DNA of 64,000 bases from Piper betle (Eukaryota > Streptophyta > Magnoliopsida > Piperales > Piperaceae): positions 406,062-470,061 of the forward strand of contig JAURVB010013882.1 of the NCBI GenBank assembly GCA_033002965.1, given 5' to 3'. Under the pieces are notes generated by a model. The model ran no database searches. It was not told where the DNA came from and saw only the letters and a list, made by a program, of their open reading frames with translations. Every line of letters begins with the position of its first letter. The first letter of the stretch is position 1. The position numbers and the translations under genes were made by a program. Shown here piece by piece: positions 1 through 10,860 of this stretch.

Positions 1-510
1 TTCTCCAAACTCTCCCCTCGTGAGTGAAACCACTCCCCGTTATATGTGGAAAAACTCCACCCAATACATGTAGAAAATTCTACCAAAGTGTGAAAAACTT
101 CACCCCAATAAAAGTAGAAACTCTACCTAAATGTGGAAAACTCCACCCAAAAGAGTAACACTACTCCCAATTACAATCCACAGACAAAGGTAGAGAAAAG
201 AAAAAGAAATTAACCACTGTTGATCTTGTCGAAGAACCCGAAGTCATATCTTCACCTCACAACAAACAATTTCACTTCCTTCTCCCACATACACTACCAA
301 TAGTAACCCTATCAGATCTATAATCCCTCAAGTCTCCCCTAAAGGAGAACACTCCATGGAACTTCCCCAAAGGGAAAGCACAACGAACACATACCTCTAA
401 TCACATATTTATAGACTAGAGATATGAATACCACTTAGAAGTGAAGAGCCAACTCTAAACACTACTTCTTGAACATTGGAATCCTCACTAATGAGTCTCT
501 TCACGTATTC
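1..510. repeat. Field of short hairpins, non-coding, possibly from a retroelement
   Basis: No reading frame or known gene is visible. Bases 22-166 hold seven perfect 5-bp hairpins in a row, spaced about 19-24 bases. Their stems are GAGTG/CACTC (22-35), GTGGA/TCCAC (46-60), GTAGA/TCTAC (70-83), GTGAA/TTCAC (90-103), GTAGA/TCTAC (114-126), GTGGA/TCCAC (133-146) and GAGTA/TACTC (153-166). Loops are 3-5 bases, mostly AAAC or close to it. Further small hairpins lie at 333-348, 363-376, 432-443 and 484-495. The stems differ while pairing is kept. The origin (for example a retrotransposon untranslated region) is an inference. Confidence 0.55.
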
Positions 511-1790
511 CACAAATTCTCATCGAATTCATCGTACCTCTTGGTTTATCTTCATGTCTTCACGACTTTCAATGTGACTGAACGTTTTCTCATGGGAGGG
601 AATATCTCAACAGTATCCTAGTCTGTTTGCTTCATTTCTTTCAGTTTTATCTCTCCACCATGACTAATTAGCTTCCTAGGCAAACAGCGAGAGCAAGCAA
701 AATCAAATCTTGCTATTAGCTGTTGTTTGAATTGATTGAACAATAATTTTTGGAGAAATTTTTTATGGAATGTTTTTATTTTTTTCAGGAGCTTGCAGAA
801 AATTCTTTCATTGATATTCTTTTGCTTGGAATTCAAAGCAGGATAAAAGCTAATGAACCCATCGATGATGAGACTAGTGTAATTTGCTGGTCAAATCTTG
901 ATAATGCTTTTCTCTTTTGAAAATGTTGATATCTCGTCATAGTTCATGTACTGTAAATAAGCATTTTGACCTTGGTAGCAAACAGTCGCCCAACGGAGAA
1001 AAGTGCAGTGACTTGCATTAAAAGAAACTTGTTTTGGTGAATCTGAAGTACTGCTTTCCATTTTCTGATTCCATAAGTAAACTCATATGGAGGTGAATAT
1101 CTTCAAGGGACATTAAAAGACTCCACAATTGCTTACTGGGTGACCAGCAAATTCGCCAAGTTACACAAAATAAGTTCCCACTTCGTGGGTCGAATTTGTT
1201 TGTCGTCCAATCACTAATTTTTTTAAAATGTTTCAACTCATATTTTTGCTTTATTCCATTAGAAAAAAGGCACTTTATACGTAAGAAGAAAATAATATTT
1301 TACAGTTTTGCAAAGTTGGAATAAATGAGTATTTTGTTGGGTGTTGATCCTAAATTAGAATTTATGAAATTATATGCAATAATTTTGATTTGGCTTATTG
1401 TTAGGATATGTTTTATTTAATAGGCATTAATATTTAGTTGGGAGACACGTTGCAAGTTGCGATTGGTTCTTATTATATAAATGAATCAACTGGACATTAA
1501 TTAATTTTAGATTGGTATTAATTTTAATTGTTATTTAGAGGGATGGCAGAGAAATGGCTATACTTAACAATAAAGGAAATTAATAAATTTTAACTTTCCT
1601 GTTTGCAAATTTTAACAGAGCCGCATATGTCAAGTGATATTATATATCTTCTAATAATACACCAAATGCAATTTTTGACCCCAATGTTTCAGATGTGACC
1701 GAACGCAATCGGCAAGCGGACCCGGGGTTGGATCCGATCTGACACTAATCGGGTCATTTCAATATTCAAACCGCGATTTTCCCGGGAAAC
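511..1790. other. AT-rich intergenic stretch
   Basis: Only short frames without recognisable domains are seen on either strand. The sequence is AT-rich, and I see no RNA gene. The last 100 bases become GC-richer and look like the promoter and leader of the MRG-like exon that follows. Confidence 0.5.
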
Positions 1791-1875
1791 TTGGGTAAGA
1801 AAAGAAAGTTGGCGATCAGCTCCGAACCGGCGGAGGAGAAGGAGCAGGAAGGTCGGAAGGAGAAGGCAAGGTGCG

Positions 1876-2013
1876 ATGGCCGGAAGCGGCGCCGCCTGCG
1901 ACGAAGAGGGTGCTCCGGAGGATGGCGAGGGTTCGGAGTCGCCGTCCCTGCGCGAGTTCTCCGTGGGCGACCAAGTGCTGGCGGAGCAAGGCGGCCTAAT
2001 CTACGAGGCCAAG
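1876..2013 (+). pseudogene. Orphan first exon of an MRG1/MRG2-like chromodomain protein
   Basis: The 46 codons start at ATG 1876 in a GC-rich context. They are acidic at first and then read FSVGDQVLAEQGGLIYEAK. This resembles the first strand of the MRG chromo-barrel domain, which in plant MRG proteins reads like an F-x-E/V-G-E/D-x-VLA...YEAKV block. A GT donor follows directly at 2014 (AAG|GTTTGC), where known MRG genes also have an intron. MRG proteins bind methylated H3K36 in the nucleus. I cannot find the next exon in the 2 kb downstream, which is instead occupied by the rearranged VPS8 remains. I therefore read this as a truncated gene rather than a working one. The family call rests on a short block and is moderate. 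Confidence 0.45.
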
Positions 2014-2452
2014 GTTTGCACGGTTTCCGCTTTTCTTGCTTATTTCCGCCGCTTGTTGAAAATCTGGTTGATACAGATTACTTTGGAATCAATTTCTTGC
2101 GATCTGTTCATCGTCAGTAAAATTTGCGCTTCATTCACGAAATCGAAATTTGTGGTTGCGTGCTTGGGGGATTAGGGTTTTGTAGAAGTGCAGGGATGTA
2201 TGTCACTTGTTTCAAGATATTTTATCGCGGTTTCAGGATTTAGACCATAATTTCCTACTTCTTCCGCAAGAAATTGATCAGAACCTGATTGGATTGGATT
2301 GTTCTGTTTGGCACCTAATTGAACATGCACATTACATGATGATCTTGGATTGACGCCCATGATGAGTTTGTGTGTTTATACCCATTTGGTAGCTAAAGTT
2401 TCCTTGTCAAGCACAACCAAAGAACCCTATGTTGTTTTTGTTACCTATTTAG

Positions 2453-2532
2453 TATCAAAGACTTGGCAGTATCCTGTGCAAGCAGCATCATAGTTATATA
2501 GAGTAAGATTTTTATGGAATGGAATTAAGTCA
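2453..2532 (+). repeat. Left arm of an 80-bp inverted repeat bounding the VPS8 inversion
   Basis: Its reverse complement matches 4210-4289 at 77 of 80 positions by eye. On the minus strand it contains the 3' end of a VPS8 intron, the CAG acceptor and the first bases of the exon encoding DTAKSLI, then stops. Similarity ends abruptly on both sides. Confidence 0.8.
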
Positions 2533-4080
2533 GTTTATACACATCATTATCAAGGAAACGTACCAAAGCCCTTCGTTCAAAGCTGTATATTCCCAACATT
2601 TCCAGAATGGTGAATTTGAAATCTCCAAATTCGTGGCTATCGTTATCTGCAAGGAGCTTAGCCATTATTGCTGGAAGAGGCACATATCCAACCATTCCCT
2701 CAATGATTTCTCTGATGAACTGGAATAATATTCTCTGCATGAGATGAGTGACTCTTTGAGACTTGGAAATTTTCCAGAGGTTACTTGATGTGTGGGTCTT
2801 ATCTTCATCGTAGCTGGATCAATTATTGTTTTGCAGTTATGCCTTCCTTTTAAAAGTCTTCTTTACAATTGTACAAATCTCTCAAAGGCTGACAAAATCT
2901 ACATAGCAAACATCGGAACACCATTACCTTCATCTATAGAAGTTTGTGATGCAACAAATGCAATGTACCCAGGAAACATACATCACTGGGTTTTTATAAT
3001 CACACTTGAAGTTGACTTAGAACTCTACATGTAGTAAACATCTACCTATTATGTAACTCATAAAAATGATCATAATTAAAGAGCCAAAACTTTATATCAC
3101 CGCGCATCATGCACGTAAGCAACTGCTTCAATCAATAGAGGAAAGGACTTTCGTAAAAGAACATCTTATATACGTAGGAGCGGTTACAATACCTAAACTC
3201 GATGCATTGACTTATAAGCCGATACAAAGTTATGTCAACCGTTCTGATTGACCTCACAGATTAGAGAAAACCCATCAAAATTTTTCTCTTTTATCTTCCA
3301 ATGCATTACCAAAACACTAAAACCTGGACACTTGGGTGAGAAAAACTCTACAAAAAAGTTCAACTTAATGAATAATGAATCCAAGCTCCAATTCAATAAA
3401 ATATGAGAGTGAAAAATCAAAGTTCCCAGCACCCTAAACGTTACCCAAAGAAGAATACAGGCAGATGTCAGAACGAGTTGATCTCCTTTACCATGACTAG
3501 ACTTCTCACCTCAAGACTATGTTCTGCCAACGCATCTGCTGCTTGAATAGGATTCTGGTGCAGAAGTTTTGGAAAGTGGCACAATTGTTCCAAAAAGAGT
3601 TCAATTTCACTCATCTTCCTATACATGTGTGGAACATCATCGACATGCTTCCTTTCAAAACAAGAGGAATCTAATGTTCCAAATAAATGAGCTTCCACTA
3701 GTGTTTTCAAATAAAGAAACTGGCACTTTGGCATGGCCTGTAAACTGACGAGGATATGATTGCTGTGTTCACTCTAATGGTTAAGTACCACAAACAATGT
3801 ACCTTCTCTGCAATCCCAAACACATTTACAAGTAAAAAAACTTAATTATACTCACAAAAACGTACAAAATGCAATCTGCACAATCGAGATATTGACCTGC
3901 TCAGTCGGAAAGCGATCTTTAACAGCCGAACGGAACTCAAATAACTCGCTTCCCCTTATCTGCAACAGTTTTCCATTTATAAATGTGAAGGCATGGATGG
4001 GTTCATTTGTGACTTCCATATTGCCTTCTAAGGCATTTGATATATTCACCTCTTGTTTCGTAAATCAAGCCACAAACCTG
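2525..4080 (-). pseudogene. VPS8: VPS8 pseudogene, inverted segment
   Basis: Three exon-like blocks on the minus strand match, in order, plant vacuolar protein sorting 8 (CORVET subunit for endosome and vacuole transport). About 4080-3890 reads ...EPIHAFTFINGKLLQIRG and SELFEFRSAVK. 3734-3480 reads QFLYLKTLVEAHLFGTLD and then LCHFPKLLHQNP. 2740-2545 reads GYVPLPAIMAKLLADN and then EFGDFKFTILEMLG. Block 1 has a frameshift near 4045. The beta-propeller half of the protein is absent. The continuation of this gene (DTAKSLIEDDTYY) lies on the opposite strand at 4269, so this segment has been flipped. The family assignment is firm from several diagnostic blocks; loss of function is inferred from the inversion, frameshift and missing 5' half. 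Confidence 0.8.
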
Positions 4081-4209
4081 ACAGTGATCACGGTTACAAA
4101 ACATTAATAGCAGAAAGAACTTGAAGCTATCACTTAAATATTCTAACCAGAGGCATAAATATGCTGCATATAAAGGAACTCATGTCCTTAGTGCAAACCA
4201 CCTCTAAAA

Positions 4210-4289
4210 TGACTTAATTCCATTCCATAAAAATCTTACTCTATACATCTATGATGCTGCTAGCACAGGATACTGCCAAGTCTTTGATA
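4210..4289 (-). repeat. Right arm of the 80-bp inverted repeat
   Basis: This is the partner of 2453-2532. On the plus strand it carries the intron end (CTAGCACAG) and continues without a break into the VPS8 C-terminal exon, so this copy appears to be the original junction and the left arm the duplicate. Confidence 0.8.
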
Positions 4290-4867
4290 GAGGACGATAC
4301 TTACTATGCCATGAGCTTACTCAAGAAAGGAGCATTCCATTCCTATTTGCCGCAGGACGTAATATGTTGTGTGTGTCATTCCTCCCTCATGAAAGATTCT
4401 AGTACATCCAGTTGTGGCCATGCTACACCGCGAACTGTGGATTTGGAAATGGAGCATTAGGTCTAGAGTTCAATGCAGGATGCCCTCTTTGTACACCCAA
4501 GAAAAATAAGTTAAGAAATGAAAAGGTTTTGCTGGATGGGTTGATTGAGAGTCATGTATCAAGAGATTGGTCAGCAAACACACAAGAAGTGTGCTACATA
4601 ATGTACATGAATTTGATATGGGTGAGAAGCCATATGGGCTTCATCAAATGTCTCGGGTTAGTTATCTTCATTTTACTGTTGTATGTGATATATCTGAATT
4701 CCACTCTATTCGTCATAAAGAAATCATTTAAAAAATATTGTGCTTCTGGCTTCTCCCCTCTACAGTTTGAGATTTTGAACAATCTTGGGCAAGCCGAAAG
4801 AACTTCGCAAATGGAGACAATACCACCGTTAAGGCTTGCACCCCCAGCAAGAGAAAGCAGCGACTAA
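4269..4867 (+). pseudogene. VPS8: VPS8 pseudogene, C-terminal segment with degenerate RING-like finger
   Basis: The frame reads DTAKSLIEDDTYYAMSLL and then CCVCHSSLMKDSSTS, the start of the C-terminal zinc finger of VPS8. A frameshift then splits the finger: CGHAT in one frame, and GCPLCTPKKNKLRNEKVLLD in another from about 4480. After an intron-like stretch, 4765-4860 reads FEILNNLGQAE and PPLRLAPPA, the conserved VPS8 tail. These blocks continue, in family order, from the inverted segment upstream. The middle of the finger (between the two Cys pairs) is lost to frameshift and a stop at 4458. No start codon of its own is expected. Confidence 0.8.
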
Positions 4868-5899
4868 TGGAAAACTTGAGCCACCCAGTTGGATAAAAAC
4901 AGCTAGAGACTCTCGAGAACAAAAGCATCGGCATTTTGTTTCCTGAGGAAAGAAAATTTTTAGCGAGTGAATTTAACAAAAAAACGGTAAATAAAAGATC
5001 ATGTTAATTTTTGAGCAAGCCGCGTGTGCATTGACCAAACATCTTTGGCAATTTTGCATTACTTTTCTCTTTCCTGGTTTTATAGGCTTTGTCGTTCATT
5101 CAAACAATTACGCTTCTGGTATATGTTGTATGCTGGTTATCCAAACCTGATGTACTGACCTGTGTTCATGCAACCTTTGCCGATGGTGAGCGGAGAAGAA
5201 GATGACAGGTGTGTTCAGACAATTATCTGGGCAAATCGTCACATGTTATGACAGAAATACCAGCTGCTTGCATATATGGTCTGCTTCATTCATTCCTTTT
5301 GGACAAAAAAGTAGGCGTCTTTCACGTAAAAGGTGATGAAAGAACTTATCAGCAAAATTCAGCCGCCAAGTTAATTGGTATGGCCAGAATGGTGCTTTTC
5401 TGACACCATCTTGCCGACTCTGCGGCCAACAGCGATTCTAAAATGATCACTTTTTTGTGATGAGCGTTATTGTTGAAGGACTCCGTATTTGACAAGGGAT
5501 TCGCTATTTTTTACGAGACGTGTTTATATCCACGATAGAGAGGCATCAGTCAATTGAGATGTCCGGTCCAATGCATATCACATAATTCCGTTTTGAAATT
5601 AGTAATTACAGGATTTTTTTTACATGTACAGATCGATCAATCAACGTTGCTATATGTGAATTGTTACAGTTGTACAGATATGGAAAGAAAAGTCTCGTAG
5701 ACATTTGAGAAGCAAGCGATGAATCAAGAAATTATATCTATGAATGCCCTCCGGAGTTTCAACAGCCTCATTTTTGGAACGCAAAGCAAATAATGCTCAG
5801 CACTTCTTCATTTTGGAAATGATGGAACAAAAACAGGTTCGTCATCTGCTTCAATTGCCTAAGACAAGTTGGAAGAAAAACTGGTTTAAATGCAACTAA
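4868..5899. other. Intergenic stretch with no recognised gene
   Basis: A 64-codon frame at 5209-5403 has no motif I recognise and no supported splice context. The rest is AT-rich with short open frames only. Confidence 0.4.
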
Positions 5900-6440
5900 G
5901 GCTCGCCTCTTTGGAATGGGGCACACAGGGGGGAATGGCGGTGGGAGGGGGACGAGGGTGGGGGCAGCCGGGGGGATAGGGCGGGGCCGGGGAGTGAGGG
6001 GCTCGGCATGGGGCGCCGAGGAGGGGGGATGGGGCAGGGGTGTGGGGGAGGGGTTGATTAGACGGGGTTGGGGCACAACAAGGTGTGTCAGGGGGTGAAG
6101 GAGGGCAGCATATGAGTGATTGGAGAGAGAAAATCGGGTGAAGAGATGATGGGTGATATTTTCGTAATTAAAAATTAATTCGACTCTGACTCGAATAAAA
6201 AATAATAATAACTTCAAATAATTTTAAAAAATCTAAAAAAATACGAAAAAATACTATAAAATATAATACACATTATAAGATCGAAATAATATATTCTTTA
6301 ATTAATAACTCATCAAGTTTAGTCGATTTAAATAAATTAATTTTTATTTAATTTTTTATCAATCAGTCCGATTCAATTATACTCTCCCGATTTAATTCAA
6401 CATCCGATTTCAATCTTTGAAACTATGGATAAACTTTTTC
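5900..6440 (-). mobile_element. LTR-family fragment (GC-rich block plus TCGAGTCA-type AT-rich block)
   Basis: Read on the minus strand, an AT-rich segment (about 6330-6110) with an ATTCGAGTCAGAGTCGAATT core leads into a block of G/C tracts (6100-5915). The same order and many of the same words occur at 27480-27640 inside the nested LTR at 27.1-30.0 kb, and at 57860-58080. I therefore treat it as a degraded copy of that family. The open frame in the GC block (5916-6098) is low-complexity Gly/Arg sequence, not a gene. Confidence 0.55.
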
Positions 6441-7178
6441 TACTTCAAGAATGGGCCCTCTAAGTTGGTCAAAGAGTCATACAGAAAACAAGGAGTGGTT
6501 GGAGAGCTTTTTGGCAAGTTCACTCCATGTAATGTTTCAAAGCAGTCCGACAGGATAAGTGCCCCTTTGCCTTGATTCTTAAGTCCCATAATTTTTAGCT
6601 CATATGTGTAATATACACATGCAACTTTTCCATTTGAAAGGAGTTAGTCTTTTAAGCATTTTACCAACTCTGATTCTGGTAGAAGTTAAGTTATGCCTTT
6701 GCACAAATCGAAGCATGGATTAAGACCAAGGACTTCTTAGTTCTGAATGTTAAGTCTTTCACTCTTCGCGAGCCGAAAGTCAGTGCAATGTTGGGCAATT
6801 TGAGAAGCAAAATTCAAACGACGAAGACAAACAACAGCAAGCAACATGTTTTTTAATGCCAGTTTGAATGCTTTTCTTAGGCACGGCTAGCCGACAGCCA
6901 GAAGTCGTTTAAAGATGCACTGTTTTTTCTGGCCTGAAAAGAATGGGAGAAAAAGAAAATGGCAACAAACAGTAAAGACCAGTGTAAAGTTTTTGGACCC
7001 CGAGTCCACAGTCTATAATTCATAATGTTGTAGCTCACCTTTTTCTACCACGCACACATGCCATTGCTTCCCGACCATAATCCTTCACCCTTCCAGTTTT
7101 GACCCATCTCCCCCAGCTCATATGTAAGTGTGGCATTCCTGGAGTCTATGTTTCTGCTCTGATTTCCTATGACAAGGC
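6441..7178. other. Intergenic stretch upstream of the CLE gene
   Basis: No coding frame or RNA gene is recognised. The last 150 bases hold pyrimidine-rich tracts (CCTTCACCCTTCC, ATCTCCCCCAGCTC) that could belong to the CLE leader, but I see no decisive TATA box. Confidence 0.35.
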
Positions 7179-7439
7179 ATGAATTTTGAAGGTTCGCTTC
7201 AAGTAACTCTCTGGAGGATGGTCATCGTTGGCTGCGTGTTCTTCTTTCTAGCTTCTGCAGAGAAAGAGGTAGAGGTAATGGATGTTTTTCATGGCTCCAC
7301 GCAGGAGCTCCTGCTGCTGATCAGAGGAAGGAGATTGCTAATGCAGGGAAAAGCTGGGATCAACCACCCTGTCGTCGACTTCTTCATGTCCAGCAAAAGA
7401 GAAGTACCTGACACATTTGATCCACTTCACAACCGCTGA
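7179..7439 (+). CDS. CLE-type secreted signalling peptide precursor
   Basis: The precursor has 86 codons and no intron. Residues 9-27 form a hydrophobic signal peptide (LWRMVIVGCVFFFLASA) for the secretory pathway. A variable middle follows. The C-terminus carries REVPDTFDPLHN at 74-85, matching the 12-residue CLE pattern R-x-V-P-x-x-x-N/D-P-L-H-N, with a preceding Lys as a likely processing site and one trailing Arg. CLE peptides act outside the cell on LRR receptor kinases to control meristem, vascular or root development. The motif ending and position resemble the CLE25/26/27 group, but positions 5-7 (Asp-Thr-Phe) depart from the usual x-Gly-Pro, so the Gly turn and the hydroxyproline site at position 7 are missing. 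The start is the only ATG giving a signal peptide. The family call is fairly sure; subgroup and activity are not. Confidence 0.72.
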   Translation: MNFEGSLQVTLWRMVIVGCVFFFLASAEKEVEVMDVFHGSTQELLLLIRGRRLLMQGKAGINHPVVDFFMSSKREVPDTFDPLHNR

Positions 7440-8502
7440 CAACCACAACAATTTGCTTATGCTTCGCTTTCTGCTGAAAGAGTACTTGTTTACTGTTTTT
7501 TGCAAAGCATATATAGAACTAGATGGGACAAGGGAAACAGGTTTGTCGTATGGCAACTTCTTTATGGCAAAGAAGCTCGGAGATGAACAAGCTGCTGTCT
7601 TCTCTTCCACATTTGACATGGTGTTTGTTCAATACTTGTGAGGTTTTTCATTTTCTCTTTATGTGAAAGCCTGTACATTATTGAAGTGCTGTTGTTCATT
7701 ATCTTGGGTATTGTACAGACTCCAAAGTATAAGATAGAACATATACCAATGACCATCTGCTTCCCCAAGGATAGCAATTACTTGGGTTGTTCCCAATTCC
7801 TATATATTGATAAGTTCGTGGAAGCTAGCATGTTTAATCGGTTGTTAAAAATGATGCAGTGATAACGGATAACTGTTCTGCTTCTCCTCCATCCTGCTAC
7901 ACAGGCATGGACTGCGATTGTGCAGAATTTGCATGGGGAGATTCGTTTTTCTCTCTTTCCACGCGCAGGTCTTATCACAGGCTCATCCACTTTTCCGCAG
8001 TTCACTGCCAGTGTTTGTATAAAACGTGATGGAAACTGATTGAGTGACAATGTGATGAATGATGTTTTCATCTTTTTAAGTAATGTCACACCTTGGAACA
8101 AAGCAATTAGGCCTTGATCCACTCAACTGCCCAGCTTTTGTTTTTTAAATGCTAACCGTTTTTATGCATTTGGTTAGAACTTAAAGGTTGGAATTTATCG
8201 TCGATTAATTATGCATGTAGATTTTAATTATACATAAAAAATGTTCACACTTATCGGTGTTAATATTTTTAAGAAAATTATTTACGTTAACAAATGAAAT
8301 TATTTATGTATTAGCCAAACTAAATGTTCACCTTAACCACACCCATGGCATTCAAGACAGATGTTGCTCGTCCTGCGACTCACACCGTCGTAGCACTGTT
8401 TCGATGGTTTAGGAAACTGAGTCGAATCGGACTCGGCGCGAAAAGGGCACATTCGTCACACTATTCCATTTCCCCTCCACCGTGGGAGCTCGCCGGAGAG
8501 GC
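7440..8502. other. Intergenic stretch between CLE gene and REV1 remains
   Basis: Several frames of 70-115 codons overlap on both strands (7417-8122), but none has a motif, codon bias or splice context that supports a gene. The first 250 bases probably hold the CLE 3' untranslated region. Confidence 0.4.
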
Positions 8503-10860
8503 AATGAGCCGCGGGCGATTCTCCGCCGGCACCAAGCGGAGCCACGACGGAAAGAAGAAGGCGGCCCGCCAGAAGACCCTGGGCGTGGCGTGGGGCGCAA
8601 GCTCCAAGTCCGCCTCCTCCGCTCGCTACTCTTCCCCCCTTCTCCGCCGCCTAATTCGGGTACGGATTTCGATATCTTCTTAGCCGCGATTTTGTTGGCA
8701 CCCTTGTCGTCGAATGTGTTGCAGTTACATGGAAATTAAGAATCGGAAGCTCCGTGATCAGTTCGACGGCGGCGCTTCCACTTCGGCGCCGGCGTCGTCT
8801 TCATCTCCTCTTTTCCGGGGCGTCTCTGTCTTTGTTGATGGGTTCCCCGTCCCCTCAAACCAGGTTGCGCTACTTTGTTTATCATCGTTTTTTAAAGACA
8901 TGTTTACGCGAATTGTGGGGTGATGTGTTTGGATGGATGGATCATTTTTCAGGAGCTCAAGAGCTACATGTTGAATTATGGGGGAAGATTCTAGAACTAC
9001 TTTTTGAGGCATCGGATCACACATATTATATATGCAGTAATCTTCCCAACAGTAAACTTAAGATTTTGAGGTCACACGACAATCCTCAATTCCCCTGTTT
9101 TTACTTTATTATTGAATGGAAGTAGTATCAAAGTATTATTTCCTTCTATTAGCAAGCTTGCGGATTTAGGAAAAGTGGTTAAGCTTTATTTTACTTTTTG
9201 GATATTATTGGACCATAAGTATTCAAGATATTACTAATTAATTAGAAAAATATGCTTATACAAACTAATGAAGCAAATTAATGTAATATGAGAAGTACAG
9301 CAATGATGGGGAGAGTCAGAGGTGTAGCTATGAGTGCTACTGATGGTCTGACCTTCTTGGGACTGTATGTTTATTGTATATTGCCACGGTTTGACTATAA
9401 TTGTTAAGACAATCAAAATAAACGGTGTGCTTTCTTAATGTGGTCTTAGTCTTCCTGTTGTTGAACCTGCTTGGATTCTTGGCTGTGTTGCTGCTAATAG
9501 AATTTTGAGTTGTAAGTTGTTTCCTTTCAGTGTAGTATACCTTCTTAATGCGTATTTATGTTTGTGACTGCCTTGCAACGGTTTATCAGTAAGCAAGTAT
9601 CATGTTGAATCGTGTGAACACATTTGTGTCTGTCGCCAGGGCTTCCTTACCAACTAAACCAAATCACAAGTAAAACTAGTAACCAGCGGAAGTTATCAGA
9701 TCTATATGCACTGAAAAGTGGGTCAAAGTCTCAAGACATGTGTGAAGATTTTCTAACGAGGGAGACTTCTGATGCACTGAAAAGTGGGTCAAAGTTCTAC
9801 TTCTGATGGATCTGAGGAGACTTCAGATTTTTTAACGAGGGAGAAGCTTAAGGAAAATGGACCTACTGTTTACAACTGTGAAGATTTTATCTTCAATGAG
9901 GTATGGACAATGATGAAGGGAAAATGGCAGTTATGCTTTCTAGTCAGCATGAGAAGGAGGAGCAGGCTAGTGAGAGTGCAAGTATGTTGAATGCTGAGAA
10001 ATTCTCTACTTCAAATAGCCCTTCCTCTCTGGACAATATGCTCAATGGAGAAGAGAGGGATGTGAAAGCTTTTAGCCCTTCTAGTAGCCCTCATTCTATT
10101 TCTAGAGACCATAACTTTGTTGAAAACTACTTCAAAGTATGTGTGGAAGTATTTTATCATGGATGCATTGCTAGGTTTACTTTTTATATCCAGGGAATGT
10201 GGCTTTATCAGGATTGATTAATTGATGTCTGGCTTCTTTGATTGGTTAGCTGATGTCTGACTTCTTTGATTGGTTAAGTGATGCCTGGCTTCTTGCAGAA
10301 ATCAAGGTTGCATTTTATAGGAACATGGAGAAACAGCTACCGGAAGCGTTTTCCCGCAAAAGTTGAAAGTAAATGCTCTTACGGGACTGATTCAGGTCCC
10401 CGGAATACTTACATAATGCACATAGACATGGTAATCATTGGAAATTCTTATTTCTTTTCATTTTCTTTATGTTTTCTTTTGCTTTTATAGAGAAGAACAA
10501 GTTGATATCAAATATGTCATCCTTTTTTTGGCAGGATTGCTTTTTTGTGTCTATAGTAACTCGAAATCACCCAGAGGTGCTTAATACACCTGTTGCTGTA
10601 TGTCACTCTGATAATCCTAATGGAACAGCGGAAATTTCATCAGCAAATTATCCTGCTAGGGCTTATGGTAAGCTCTTTGCACAAAATTAGCTTTGAACAA
10701 TCATTTTTGCTTATTTTTCTTTTCCTTTCCCTTTATTTTGGATATATACTTGTCACTATATTTCTTGTAGGTATAAGGGCTGGAATGTTCGTTAAAGATG
10801 CTAAAGAGTCTTTGTTCTAATCTTGTCATTGTTCCTTATAACTTTGAAGCATATGAAGAG
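8503..10860 (+). pseudogene. REV1: REV1 (translesion DNA polymerase) pseudogene, 5' half
   Basis: Exon-like blocks follow plant REV1, a Y-family dCMP transferase of nuclear DNA-damage tolerance. 8503-8660: QKTLGVAWGA. 8723-8862: MEIKNRKLRDQF and SVFVDGFPVPSNQ. 8953-9080: BRCT continuation ELKSYMLNYGGRF and CSNLPNSKLKILRS. 9640-9800: LPYQLNQI. 9900-10137: DHNFVENYFK. 10300-10431: SRLHFIGTWRN to IMHIDM. 10535-10670: DCFFVSIV and AVCHSDNPNGTAEISSANY. 10771-10850: AGMFVKDAKES. Splice signals are often intact. Breaks are many: a frameshift in a C6 run near 8636 with a stop in the correct frame, TAG replacing a Glu codon near 9003, a frameshift near 9030, a 66-bp offset partial duplication at 9707/9773, and a frameshift near 10812. 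The rest of the polymerase, including the little-finger and C-terminal domains, is not seen. It is clearly REV1 and clearly disabled. Confidence 0.85.

Noticed and set aside
5209..5403. A 64-codon frame as a small gene
   Set aside because: No motif, no signal peptide and no clear regulatory context; kept only as a note in the intergenic entry.
8754..9125. A 123-codon frame read as an independent gene
   Set aside because: It is a shifted frame across two REV1 exons and an intron; its last part is the REV1 CSNLPNSKLKILRS block.
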